A stretch of DNA of 64,000 bases from Channallabes apus (taxonomy: Eukaryota; Chordata; Actinopteri; Siluriformes; Clariidae), in contig CM060131.1 of NCBI GenBank assembly GCA_030522415.1, positions 13,908,703 through 13,972,702 of the forward strand. Reading direction: 5' to 3'. Position numbers and translations under genes: made by a program. Under the pieces are notes generated by a model. The model made no database searches and was not told the DNA's origin. It was given only the letters and a program-made list of their open reading frames with translations. Every line of letters starts with the position of its first letter. The stretch's first letter is position 1. Shown one piece after another: positions 9,985-20,840 of the stretch.

Positions 9985-10850
9985 CCAACTTTTCCATTAT
10001 CTACTGAACCAATATTTGGCCCACCTTGGCATTATCTACTGAACCAACATTGTGCCAACCTATCCTTGGCCCCAACAGTGGGCCTACGTTGGGCTGGTTT
10101 GGCCAGTTTCACCATGATTTTCGACATCAAGACAAGATTACAACCTGACAGCAAAGCCAATGAAAGAAATATTCAACATGCCTAGCCTGATATTTACATT
10201 GCAAGTCTTGTGTAATATCCAATGTGTGATTTTAAGATTGATAGATTTTTATAAATATATATAAATATACGGACAAGTTACATGAGAAAAAAAATGTAAG
10301 TCGCTCTGGATAAGAGCGTCTGCCGAATGCATAAATGTAAATGTAAGTTACAGGTCTGGAAGTAAAATGATTTTAGGTGAATCTTCTGGAGCTCACATGG
10401 TGAAACTGTATATCATGGCAAAGTCAACAGAAGAGAGGAACCCATTATATTGTACATTGTCATTGTTAAATAAAATTAGTGGAAGTGGAATTTTGTACAA
10501 AGATACTTTTTTTTTTTTAGTTTCTATTTTCTTTATGTCTACTGAGCAGTAAAATAATATGTCTTTTTAGTGAATTTACGTCATCTGCTGACAGTATAAG
10601 TTGGTTTAACCTGAACTGGTTCACTGTTTTTTTTTTTCAAACCTGAACAGTTTACAGCGAATTACAGAAAAAATATATTAATGAAATTTTAAAAGCAGTT
10701 TGAAGACTGTTGATGATTTCTTTTATTTCTTGTAGTCTTTGGTGCGCACTCAAAATTTGAAAATCCTAATCATTTGCATAAGTCAATTTGCATAAGTTCA
10801 ATATAAGTGAAAATATCTCATGTTTAAAAATTGTTAGAATCATTTTATAT
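9985..10850 (+). pseudogene. Decayed copy of the receptor gene's last exon and 3' flank
   Basis: The segment 10108-10190 matches the end of the gene 1 transmembrane exon (GATTTTCGACATCAAGACAA and the sequence up to the stop codon), and the following 3' UTR and flank match 2317-2760 with substitutions. The hydrophobic part is replaced by a minisatellite of the ACTGAACCAACATT type (9985-10105). No Ig exon is left. A similar copy lies at 49240-50110. Confidence 0.75.
10274..10348 (+). repeat. L2/UnaL2-type LINE or SINE 3' tail with target duplication
   Basis: GTAAGTCGCTCTGGATAAGA is followed by GCGTCTGCCGAATG and ATGTAAATGTAA, the stem-loop tail typical of fish L2-clade elements. AAGTTACA occurs on both sides, and the parallel copies at 2440 and 49600 lack the insert, so this is a short, severely 5'-truncated retroposition. 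Confidence 0.75.
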
Positions 10851-10859
10851 AAAAAGGAG

Positions 10860-11322
10860 TTATTTCAACTCTCTTGTTCTCTTCCTCATAGATCTGATAT
10901 TAACGTGTTAAATTTTCCCTGCTGCTATCTTCCTGTCTCCTCTTGCATCTGTTCTTAAAGGCTCACACGCTCACCTTCCCATTCTCTCTTTATGTCTCTC
11001 TCTCTCTCTCTATCTCCCTCTGTCTCCTTCCCTAACTTGAGGTGACATCTTGTGATTCGTCTCTGGATGGACACCTCTCTGTTTTCCTCTCCTTTGATTC
11101 TTAAGGACCTCACCAGGACATTAACAATGGTGTTTTGTTCTTTGTAGTAACATACAGTATGTCGTTGGCACAGGCGTTTGGTCAAACATATAAAAAGTTT
11201 GTCCGCTTACAAAGAAATGAAGGGTTTATAATTTTTATCATAGGTTTATGGAACAGGATAGAGACAGAATATCAAGCAAAAATCCAAAAAAAGCACACAA
11301 TACAAATGTTATACATTGATTT
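10860..11322. other. Region without recognised genes
   Basis: It holds a CT-rich tract (about 10985-11035) and AT-rich sequence. I see no supported gene. Confidence 0.4.
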
Positions 11323-12522
11323 GCATTTCAGTGAGGGAAATAAGTATTTGATCCTCAAGTGAAACATGACTTAGTACAGTACGTGCTGGAGAAACACTTG
11401 TTTGCAAGCACATAGGAAAGACTTTTCTTGTAGTTGGTTACCAGGTTTGCACACATCTCAGGATTGATTTTGATCCACTATTCTTTACAGATTTTCTCTT
11501 ACTTTTTAGGATTTCTTGCCTGCTGCTTGGGAACTCAAAGTTTCGGCTCTCTCCATAATTTTTCTATAGGATTATGGTCTGAAGACTGGCTAGGCCACTC
11601 TATAACCTTAATGTGATTCTTCTTGAGCCACTCCTGTGTTGCCTTGGCAATATGTTTTGGGTCATTGTCATGCTGGAAGACCCATCCACGACCTATCTTT
11701 AGGAGGTTCTCATCCAAAGTGTTACAATACATGGCCCGTTCATTAACCCCTCAATGCAGCAAAGTCAGTATGTACTGTACCTTTAGCATGAAACCAGCTC
11801 TAAAGCATGATGTTTCCACCTCTGTGCTTGACTGTAAGGATGGTGTTCTTGGGGTCATAGTCAGCAATTTTCCCCCTCCAAAACAGAGTGTCAAGTTCAT
11901 GCCAAAGAGCTCAATTTTGGTCTCACTTTATCCCAATCCTTTTGTTCATTGGCAAACTTCAGATGGACCTGTACATGTGCATTCTTGAGTAGGGCGACCT
12001 TGCTGCACCGATTTCAATCCTTGGCGGCATATCATGTTACCAATGTTTTGTTTGTTGACTGTGGTCCCAACTGCCTTGAGATCATTCACAAGCTCCTCCC
12101 TTGTAGTCCTGCACTGATCCCTCATTTTTCTCATGATTATTCTTACCCCATGAGGTGAAATTTTGTATGGAGCTGCAGACTGAGGGCGATTGATGGTTAT
12201 TTTGTATTGCTTCCATTTCCATTTGCAACAGCTGTCTCCTTTTCACCAAGCTTCTAGCACATGGTCTTGTAACCCATTCCAGCCTTATGCAGGTCTACAG
12301 TCTTGTCCCTGACTTCCTTTGACACCTGTTTGGTCTTGCCGATATTGATGAGATTTGAATGGAAGATCAGGTCAGGTGGCTTTTATACACAAAAACGCGT
12401 TGTTGTTAGGAGCACCTTCATAAATTAATATGTGTACCATATGAGCACAGAACCAGTCCGTGGGAGCCAGAATTATCATTGGTTGCTTGGGGATCAAATA
12501 CTTATTTCCCTCACTAAAATGC
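11323..12522 (-). mobile_element. Tc1-like element, family D (about 1.2 kb)
   Basis: The inverted ends share TGCATTT(T/C)AGTGAGGGA and AATAAGTATTTGATCC. A degraded minus-strand transposase lies between. The element is shorter than a full Tc1, with internal deletions. Confidence 0.88.
11535..12400 (-). pseudogene. Tc1-like transposase, family D (degraded)
   Basis: Readable pieces are [20 protein letters not shown] (DNA-binding part, about 12060-12130) and [16 protein letters not shown] followed by HNPIEKLW (11540-11690), keeping 34 residues between catalytic Asp and Glu. Frames change several times, and the region with the first catalytic Asp is reduced. Non-functional. Confidence 0.8.
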
Positions 12523-12529
12523 ACTTACG

Positions 12530-12730
12530 TTTATAGTCATCGCCATCGGCGTTGCCGTTAGCCATTGCCGTCCACGTGCACCGCACAACTCGCACACGTC
12601 ACACACGTCACACACTATATAGGACTGATGTCAGTTTGGATCTTTGTACTGCAGCCACATAAATGTTTTTTTTTATATACTGTAGGCTTTGTAGAAGCAG
12701 ATTTACAAAAAGAAAGAAAACTGCTGTGCC
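12530..12730 (+). repeat. Segmental duplication module, copy 1, left part
   Basis: It shares CACTATATAGGAC, GCCACATAAA, AGCAGATTTA and ACTGCTGTGCC in the same order with 50150-50395. It follows the decayed receptor exon in both places. Continues after the gypsy insertion at 15065. Confidence 0.6.
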
Positions 12731-12823
12731 TAACACCACCAAGGGGTGTTATATTTTAGTGTTCTTGTAAGGTGAGGATGAAGATTCCAACTGGTGCTTC
12801 CATAATCATTAACCAACAAGTTC

Positions 12824-13075
12824 TTGCAGTACTATCATAAGCACCCATCATGCAGACACAGGATGAGACTAAAAACCTTGTTACATGTACTCAATGATGC
12901 ATGGTGGCCCTCTGCTCACAAAGACGTCTGGCAGTTTGTCAATTCATGTGAGGTCTGCCAGAGCCACGACATCCTCGGGAAGGGAACCAGTGTCTACCGG
13001 AGTTCTGCCACATTGTTAACGCCACCCCTTGGGAAATCACAGATAAAACTCCAGCAGAGCTTCCGAATGGCAGAA
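12824..13075 (+). pseudogene. Gypsy-type integrase zinc-binding region
   Basis: The frame from 12824 reads YYHKHPSCRHRMR, then DAWWPSAHKDVWQFVNSCEV and CQSHD: an H-x-H...C-x-x-C zinc-binding domain as found at the start of Ty3/gypsy integrase. The reading frame degrades after about 13000. The integrase core is missing. Confidence 0.75.
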
Positions 13076-13140
13076 CACTCCAGAGACCACTGGCTCGGCC
13101 TAACCACCAACTACCCACACCTAACCCAGCACTTACTGTA

Positions 13141-14717
13141 CAGTGGTTTGCAAAAGTATTCGGCCCACTTGAACTTTTCCACATTTTGTCACATTACAGC
13201 CACAAACATAAATCAATTTTATTGCTATTCCACGTGAAAGACAATACAAAGTGGTGTACATGTGAGAAGTGGAACGAAAATCATACATGATTCCAAGCAT
13301 TTTTTACAAATAAATAACTGCAAAATGGGGTGTGCGTAATTATTCAGCCCCCTTTGGTCTGAGTGCAGTCAGTTGCCCATAGACATTGCCTGATGAGTGC
13401 TAATGACTAAATAGAGTGCACCTGTGTGTAATCTAATGTCAGAACAAATACAGCTGCTCTGTAACGGCCTCAGAGGTTGTCTAAGAGAATATTGGGAGCA
13501 ACAACACCATGAAGTCCAAAGAACACACCTGACAGGTCAGGGTTAAAGTTATTGAGAAATTTAAAGCAGGCTTAGGCTACAAAAAGATTTCCAAAGCCTT
13601 GAACATTCCACGGAGCACTGTTCAAGCGATCATTCAGAAATGGAAGGAGTCTGGCACAACTGTAAACCTACCAAGACAAAGCCGTCCACCAAAACTCACA
13701 GGCCGAACAAGGAGAGCGCTGATCAGAAATGCAGCCAAGGGGCCCATTGTGACTATGGATGAGCTGCAGAGATCTACAGCTCAGGTGGGGGAATCTGTCC
13801 ATAGGACAACTATTAGTCGTGCACTGCACAAAGTTGGCCTTTATGGAAGAGTGGCAAGAAGAAAGCCATTGTTAACAGAAAACCATAAGAAGTCCCGTTT
13901 GCACAGCAAACGTGGAAGAAGGTGCTCTGGTCAGATGAGACCAAAATGGAACTTTTTGGCCAAAATGCAAAACGCTATGTGTGGCAGAAAACTAACACTG
14001 CACATCACTCTGAACACACCATCCCCACTGTCAAATATGGTGGTGGCAGCATCATGCTCTGGGGGTGCTTCTCTTCAGCAGGGACAGGGAAGCTGGTCAA
14101 AGTTGATGGGAAGATGGATGGAGCCAAATACAGGCCAATCTTGGAAGAAAATCTCTTGGAGTCTGCAGAAGACTTGAGACTGGGGTGGAGGTTCACCTTC
14201 CAGCAGGAAAACGGCCCTAAACATAAAGCCAGGGCAACAATGGAATGGTTTAAAACAAAACATATCCATGTGTTAGAATGGCCCAGTCAAAGTTCAGATC
14301 TAAATTCAATCGAGAATCTGTGGCAAGATCTGAAAACTGCTGTTCACAAACGCTGTCCATCTAATCTGACTGAGCTGGAGCTGTTTTGCAAAGAAGAATG
14401 GGCAAGGATTTCAGTCTCTAGATGTGCACAGCTGGAAGAGACATACCCTAAAAGACTGGCAGCTGTAATTGCAGCAAAAGGTAGTTCTACAAAGTATTGA
14501 CTCAGGGGGCTGAATAATTACGCACACCCCACTTTGCAGTTATTTATTTGTAAAAAATGTTTGGAATCATGTATGATTTTCGTTCCACTTCTCACATGTA
14601 CACCACTTTGTATTGGTCTTTCATATGTAATTCCAATAAAATTGATTCATGTTTGTGGCTGCAATGTGATAAAATATGGAAAAGTTCAAGTGGACCGAAT
14701 ACTTTTGCAAGCCACTG
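13141..14717 (+). mobile_element. Tc1-like element, family E (1577 bp, TA target duplication)
   Basis: The ends are CAGTGGTTTGCAAAAGTATT and its inverse, with TA at 13139-13140 and 14718-14719. The terminal repeats are about 200 bp long, and one transposase lies between them. Confidence 0.93.
13511..14500 (+). pseudogene. Tc1-like transposase, family E (frameshift, stop, lost catalytic Asp)
   Basis: The likely start at 13509 (MKSKEHT) meets a TGA a few codons later. The helix-turn-helix region follows (GYKKISKALNIPRSTVQAII), with NLPRQSRPPKL in place of the usual GRPPK hinge. A frameshift near 13915 moves to the frame with MLWSDETKMELF. The second catalytic position reads QQENGPKH, that is Glu-Asn-Gly in place of Asp-Asn-Asp, and the third is DLNSIENLW. 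The C-terminus ends AAKGSSTKY. Full length but inactive. Confidence 0.9.
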
Positions 14718-14719
14718 TA

Positions 14720-15050
14720 ACTCGACAGCCACAGAACCACAGCGGAGGAAGAGACCACTATACGCTAAAAGGTGGAAAGCCAAACATGGCAGATCCCACA
14801 CTTCCGGCCAGAATGAGTCGCCCGTGCTACTGGGCGAAGTGGTTTGGCAAAAGACTCACCCTTTTTTCTCCACCCATCAAATATCTTCTGCTAAGCTAGC
14901 ACCCAAGTGGGATGGTCCACCAGAAAGTAAAAATAAAAAAGGGCCAATAAATTACACTGTGTCATGGGTCATCCCACATAACTGTTGTGTCAAATGTTAT
15001 ATCTGTAATGCGCTAATACAGACACTGTCCCCCGACGTAGGAAGTGGGGG
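14720..15050 (+). pseudogene. Gypsy integrase C-terminal region
   Basis: It reads SSAKLAPKWDGPPES and, after a short gap, KKGPINYTVSW, the pattern seen at the end of gypsy integrases (a K-L-x-P-K-W-x-G-P motif and a G-P-x-N-Y motif). Continuation of the insertion at 12731. Confidence 0.6.
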
Positions 15051-15064
15051 GAGACTGCTGTGCC

Positions 15065-15330
15065 TCATAAATCGCACCTGTTATGGTTTATGTTCCAATG
15101 ACTGTGTTTTGGTTTGGGAGAATGAAGTCTTGTAAGAGTGCGCAGCAGGATTCAGACTCTCCTCTCTTCTTGTCTTACATGGTTACCCCTCCTTCTCTCT
15201 TAATTAAGTTTCACACACACGCACATACATTAACGGAAAGACTGTGTATTCAAAAATATTATCTAAGAACATTGCTAAAAAAAACCTCGTGTAAGCGCAT
15301 ACTAACAGAATCAGTGTTGTAAAGTAAAAA
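15065..15330 (+). repeat. Segmental duplication module, copy 1, right part
   Basis: ATAAATCGCACC, GGTTACCCCTCCTTCTCTCT and AAAGTAAAAATAAAACAAAT occur in the same order at 50395-50430, 52415-52440 and about 57130. No gene. Confidence 0.6.
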
Positions 15331-15381
15331 TAAAACAAATTAAACAAAAGAATTGCGACAGAGCAGTGTTTTCATTAAAGA

Positions 15382-15385
<4 letters not shown>

Positions 15386-15422
<37 letters not shown>
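15386..15422. repeat. (GT)n microsatellite
   Basis: About 18 GT units. Confidence 0.95.
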
Positions 15423-15424
<2 letters not shown>

Positions 15425-15493
15425 CGTTGTACACATTTGTGATGTGTATGTCAGTAGAAAAGGCCACAGATGCTGGAAAAAAATCATCACACT

Positions 15494-15585
15494 ATAATGT
15501 TACTCAATGTGATGTCACTAAACGTGATGTCACTGAACGTGTCACTCAATATAATATCACTCAATATAATGCCACACAGAAAGTT
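15494..15585. repeat. Degenerate short tandem repeat with GTGATGTCACT
   Basis: Units of roughly 14-17 bases alternate between GTGATGTCACTAAAC and CACTCAATATAAT forms. All the first-type units carry the near-palindrome TGATGTCA. Confidence 0.65.
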
Positions 15586-15660
15586 ATTAATAATTTTTTG
15601 ATAACCAGCATTATCACGGCTGACTCCTTTGAGTCGGTGACGATCGTATAAATTCCCTAG

Positions 15661-15990
15661 GAGCAGTATATCAAAATCCATTGGGTACTTCCTGTTTAGT
15701 TGAGCCCATGACATGAAGTGCAACTTGTTCAGCTCAATAAGCTTTAAATGTCTACCAGCTTTCGTGTGCATACTGTATGTGCAATTGTGTATGAGTTATG
15801 TATCAAAATCTTGTGTGGGACCCGAGGGCCCCGTGCCACGCGACTTTCAGATATCCTAATGGCAACAGGGTCCAAGCTGTCTGCCAATTTTCATGGGTTT
15901 TTGAGCATGTTAAGACCCCCAAAAAGCCCAATATGTTGGAAAAAATTATCCTTAGTAAAACAAGAGGGTCCTGCTCACCCTATAGTGCTT
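15661..15990 (+). repeat. Dispersed teleost repeat (non-coding)
   Basis: It contains GACATGAAGTGCAACTTGTT, TCTACCAGCTTTCGTGTGCA and GGGTCCTGCTCACCCTATAG, which I recognise as a widespread fish interspersed sequence of uncertain class. Confidence 0.5.
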
Positions 15991-16163
15991 GGGCCCAAAT
16001 TATTCAGTTAAAATATTTACTAATTGGAAAATTGTAATTATATTAAGTATTGAATTTCACTAACTATTTTGACAAAAAGGCAATAACAATAGTTATAATA
16101 GTTATGGAATGACTGTGTTAAAAATAAATTAGTTTGAATACCTCTCTCTGAGTCTGTCTATTG

Positions 16164-16231
16164 CTTGGTGGGTTTCCACAGGGTGCTCCTGTTTCCTCCC
16201 ACAGTCAAAGACATTATGACTAGGCTAATTA
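16164..16231 (-). repeat. Short reverse fragment of the ATTCATTC-headed repeat
   Basis: The reverse complement carries CTTTGACTGTGGGAGGAAAC and CCCACCAAGCA, matching 1809-1857. Confidence 0.65.
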
Positions 16232-17690
16232 AGATTTTCTACATATTTTTTTTTATCCCAATTTAATGCCCTAATATGTATTTACATTTACTTTCATTTA
16301 TAATTGTTTTTCTTAATTTAAAAGTCTTGTTGGAGATGAGTATAAAAATAGGAACTTTTGTTCAATACAGGTGCACCTCCTTAAAGTCTCCTGAGATGAC
16401 CAAGAAAGTTGACATCTATGCCTGTACAATCTGTACCATAAGAGCACTGTAACTCAGCAAAGACAGCAAAGAACAAGGCCAGGTTTGATTAAACGAGTCC
16501 TGATGGGAAATGTTTCTGTTTTCTGAGGTTAGAGAAGTCAGTGAATTTAACCTTTACATTACAAGTAAGATGGAACATAAACCAGATACTGAGTGTACAG
16601 TGGTTTTCAACATTGCAGTAATATTTTTGGAACACAATGTTGAAAGTGAGCATGAAGAAAAGCACATGCCTTGGTTAATCTTTGGTTAGAACGAGCTCAC
16701 AAAGTGAGAAAAAATACACAGGCCACATATACAGGCACAGGCCCTTCATGAGAAACACACTTTCTATAGAGTTAAAGAAAAAGTGGGATCTTTAATCTAA
16801 CGCTAACACATAAAAAGGACACAGTGTTTTTCCACTATATCACAGTGATATTGTTTAGTTCAATTTTAGTCAATGGTAAGTTAAGGTGAAAATGAATGCA
16901 TGCATTTTTCAGTATAAAAATGTTTATTATTACTTTGGAAAAAATATAGCATGATCCACTTCGTGTTAGAACATATTTTGGTGAAGCAACACAGAAAACT
17001 GTATCTGTACTCCAGAACTCTTGATGTCACAGGTGAAATATGATCTGTGTGCTTCACAATCTGTACTAGATAAGAAAAAAATTAAACATGAGGTTAAATT
17101 TGGTTGATATAGAGGAGTTTATATTATATTTGAGATAAAAAAAATATTTATTCATTAGAAAAAAAAAATAAATTTGTGAAATTTGAGTGTCAGTAACATC
17201 CCACTTTTTCACAAACCTTTCTGAAACAAAGAGTTCATAATATAGCATTGCTGCTGCTGTCCAATAGTAAAGGCTGGTCTGGTTACAGTGAGGTTAATAA
17301 AGTTTCACCCACCACTTACACGCACTGCACAATAGTAGAATTCTTTTGCGCTTGATCAAGTATGGACACGTACTGCACCACGATCTGTAAGTAAACATTG
17401 TAATTTGCATAATTTGTATTTTCTATTTAGATTTGAAAATACTTTTTATGAATTTCAGATTGTTAAGGTTTAAAGATACTGATTTCAAAACAACTTTTTT
17501 TTTCATCCTGGACAGACATTTATTTATTGATAGCAACATCTGCATCTCCATCAGAGGGTATTTAATTTTTTTCCCACTCAATATGTATATATGTATATGT
17601 ATATTCTATTTTCTTTGTTATGGATAGAGTTCATATTAACTATCTGAATACTTCAATATTTCTTACTTCAACAGAACATATTTTGCTTTT
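16232..17690. other. Intergenic region upstream of gene 2; signal exon not found
   Basis: Just to the left, 16023-16075 matches the 3' flank of gene 1 (2826-2878), which supports a tandem array. I looked for a signal-peptide exon and found no ATG exon with a hydrophobic core and a good donor. An ATG at about 17362 followed by a GTAAGTAA donor at 17387 is not hydrophobic. Confidence 0.4.
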
Positions 17691-17881
17691 ATAATTTAAT
17701 TAGACAATTTTTTAAGAACTTTTAATGGATAAGAACAATGGTAGCAGTGTGATTATGCACTGATGAATATATCAGGTATATGTATACATAAAATATGTGC
17801 AAATTACAGAAGTACTGGTGGAGTACATCAGATGATAGTCTATGTGCTGTAGTTTTTAGATTAATTTTTTTTGCTTAATAG

Positions 17882-18520
17882 GTGATTCTTTGAAGATTTT
17901 TCCAGCACAAATATTTGGACCCCCGACAGCAAAAGTTGGTGAGAATTTAATCTTAAAGTGCAGCTTCTCCAACATCCAGATCTCAAATACAGAAGCTAAT
18001 GTGTATTTGTGTAAGAATGGTGTTGGAGAGAGATTAGAGCGTCTTGGAAATAAAGACGAGTACATCTTCACTATGAAGAATATTTCATTACGGGACTCTG
18101 GTACCTACAGTTGTATGTACTCATTTACAAAATATCCTCCGAGGAATGTCACAGGATACGGGAATAATTCAATCCATGTCCAAGTCACAGGTATGGGATT
18201 AATCCATATTCTATAATCTTTCATTTATAATCTTTTTATCTTTCCTCAAAGTCTAAAAATTCACAAGCCTAATTTGTGTTTTGATTCTACATTTTTTAAG
18301 GAACTGAGTGAATGAGTCTCATGAAATTTTATAGTCTAGTTATATTATCATATGGTCATTAGGCTGAAAAATACTGACTCTAATAATGCAGATTTTTTAA
18401 TATGACTTAGTTTTTAGCTCATTATATATATTTTGACATTTCAGAATATCCTAAGAAGAATATTAGAGGATCAGGACATAACTCAGACCCTGACCAAAAA
18501 AGTGGTAAAACATTTGATCG

Positions 18521-18577
<57 letters not shown>

Positions 18578-18781
18578 ATCTCATATTATTATATGTTCAT
18601 TAGACTGAAAAATACTGACTCTAATCATGCAGATTTTTTAATATGACTTAGTTTTTAGCTCATTATATATATTTTGACATTTCAGAATATCCTGAGAAGA
18701 ATATTACAGGATCAGGACATAACTCAAACCCTGACCAAAACAGTGGTAAAACATTCTATCTATCTATCTATCTATCTACAG

Positions 18782-18856
<75 letters not shown>

Positions 18857-20757
18857 TTATCTATCAGTCTATCTATCGATCGGTCTATCTGTCTGTCTGT
18901 CTTAAATACATTTGAAAACCCATTTTAATACATGCTTGGCCAAAAATATACTTGTGATTTGAATTTAAATAAGCAAATACCTGTACTTAAGAACCAAATT
19001 TGTTTCATCTGTAAACTATCCTTTTAACCCAAACTGATTTGATAAGTAGACTTTCATCTCTTTAACAACCATGTCAGAAAATCCATACAGTAGTCATAGG
19101 AATGATGTTACTCTGTTTCAAAAGAGTTACATTATTAGCCTGCATCAAGCAAAGACTGCAGTTAAGAAGGTTGCTGAAATGCCTGGAATTGGGTTAAGAA
19201 CTGTCTAATGGATTAGTAAAACCAAGAAGTATAGTGGTGAACAATTATTTTTTGCTGAATAACATTAATGTGATTAGAGATCATTAAATGCATTGTGAAG
19301 TTTCTTTATTAAAAATCATCAGGTGGAATGCTGTATAAGTGATTCAACATTAAACCTAACTGAAAGTCTTTGGAGTGTACTGGAGAAGGTTTTACAGGGT
19401 AGTTATATTCTTCTATCTTTAATATAAGATCTTGGCCAAAAAAGAATGCAGCTCTAAATGGAAATAAATGTTCTAATGTTGTATTAGTTTGTCAAAAACA
19501 CTGGAACTGCATATGCAAACCAAACACCCCCCACCCGACCAACAAAACAAATAAATAAATAAATGTATATGGTACCTCATGCTACATAAAAACGTAAATG
19601 ATTTGCATTAAAATGTAAATCAGTTTTAGGTTTTTTTTTTTTTTTTTTTTACTCAGACGCAGAATTGTTGAACTTGTTTTGGGGATTTGTCTCTTGCAAT
19701 TAAGATTTTTGAAAAACATTAAATTATGTAATTTTGTATTTTTGTCTAGGGCTCTCTTACCTCTTTAAAAATCAAGGTTTCGGAGTTAAATTAGCATAAC
19801 TATCTTGCTGTAATGTTTTTACTACTGTTGCTTCTACTGCAGATCAGATATGGGGAAAGGCCATGGTTTCTCTTATCACTCTAGTCCTGATTGGGGTCAT
19901 CTTAAATAAAATATATCGCTACAGAACGATGATATGTGACAGTAAGTATTGCTGACTGGTGTATAACTGTTTAACAAATAAATAAAGATATAAATTGCAA
20001 AAAATAAACAAAAATAATGAACTAATAAAAACAACTTCTTGTTTCAGAGTTGTGTCAGCTCTACCAAGGACAGAGGTACCTAAATATATTATATTACAGG
20101 AATAGATTATGAGAAGAGATGTGTAAACTAATGGTTTTATAAAAGTTTTTAAATATGGTCAAATTATTGGTAATGGTTAAATAAATGGTTTGAAACTAAT
20201 GCAGTTTCTCTGGTTCCAGCAGTGAAGCTCCAAATATGAGGACGGGTGAAGGCAAGTTTTTAAATTGTCATATTTGTGAACAGTCAAGTTTTATGTGTAA
20301 ATTAAATATGTTTCATGTCTTTTCAAGGTCAAGAACAAGTAAACCAGACAGCGCACATGTAAGGCCACATTTTCTTGATCATGAGCTGCTGGTGATATTT
20401 CTTGTTCTTTTAACAAATATCTTACAACTGTAGCCTTATTGTACTAGTCAGTTTATGTGTTTAGTCAAAACCTTGTCTGTATGTAAACATGACTTAACAA
20501 AGAAATACCTGGCTTACTTACTGTCTCCCAACATATAACAGCACATGGAATTAAATGTATTTATTGCCATTATGGGCCACTATTCAGAACTTACTTTTGT
20601 GCATATATTGTGGGGTGTTAAACATTAATGTCTAAATAAGAGAACCTATAGCAAATGTTTTTTTTAGTTAAAATAAGATTTTATACCAAAAATAGATGAT
20701 AATTATTATAAAATATGATATTATTATATACATTTAAAATATTTTTTGTAGAATCAG

Positions 20758-20840
<83 letters not shown>

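Larger units (their letters stand above)
12731..15053 (+). mobile_element. Gypsy-derived insertion flanked by 11-bp direct repeats
   Basis: ACTGCTGTGCC is present at 12720-12730 and 15054-15064. The site at about 50385 has the same sequence uninterrupted, so it acts as an empty-site reference. The insert holds gypsy integrase pieces but no recognisable LTRs, and is split by the family E Tc1-like element. Confidence 0.7.

Noticed and set aside
15427..15651. 74-codon plus-strand frame with VTQ repeats and an opposing frame
   Set aside because: Both arise from the short tandem array; no homology recognised.
17345..17400. Possible signal exon for gene 2 (ATG followed by GTAAGTAA donor)
   Set aside because: The short peptide is not hydrophobic, so it does not fit a signal peptide.
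18674..18928. Long Ser-Ile-Tyr-Leu repeat frame
   Set aside because: Translation of the ATCT microsatellite behind the second spacer exon.
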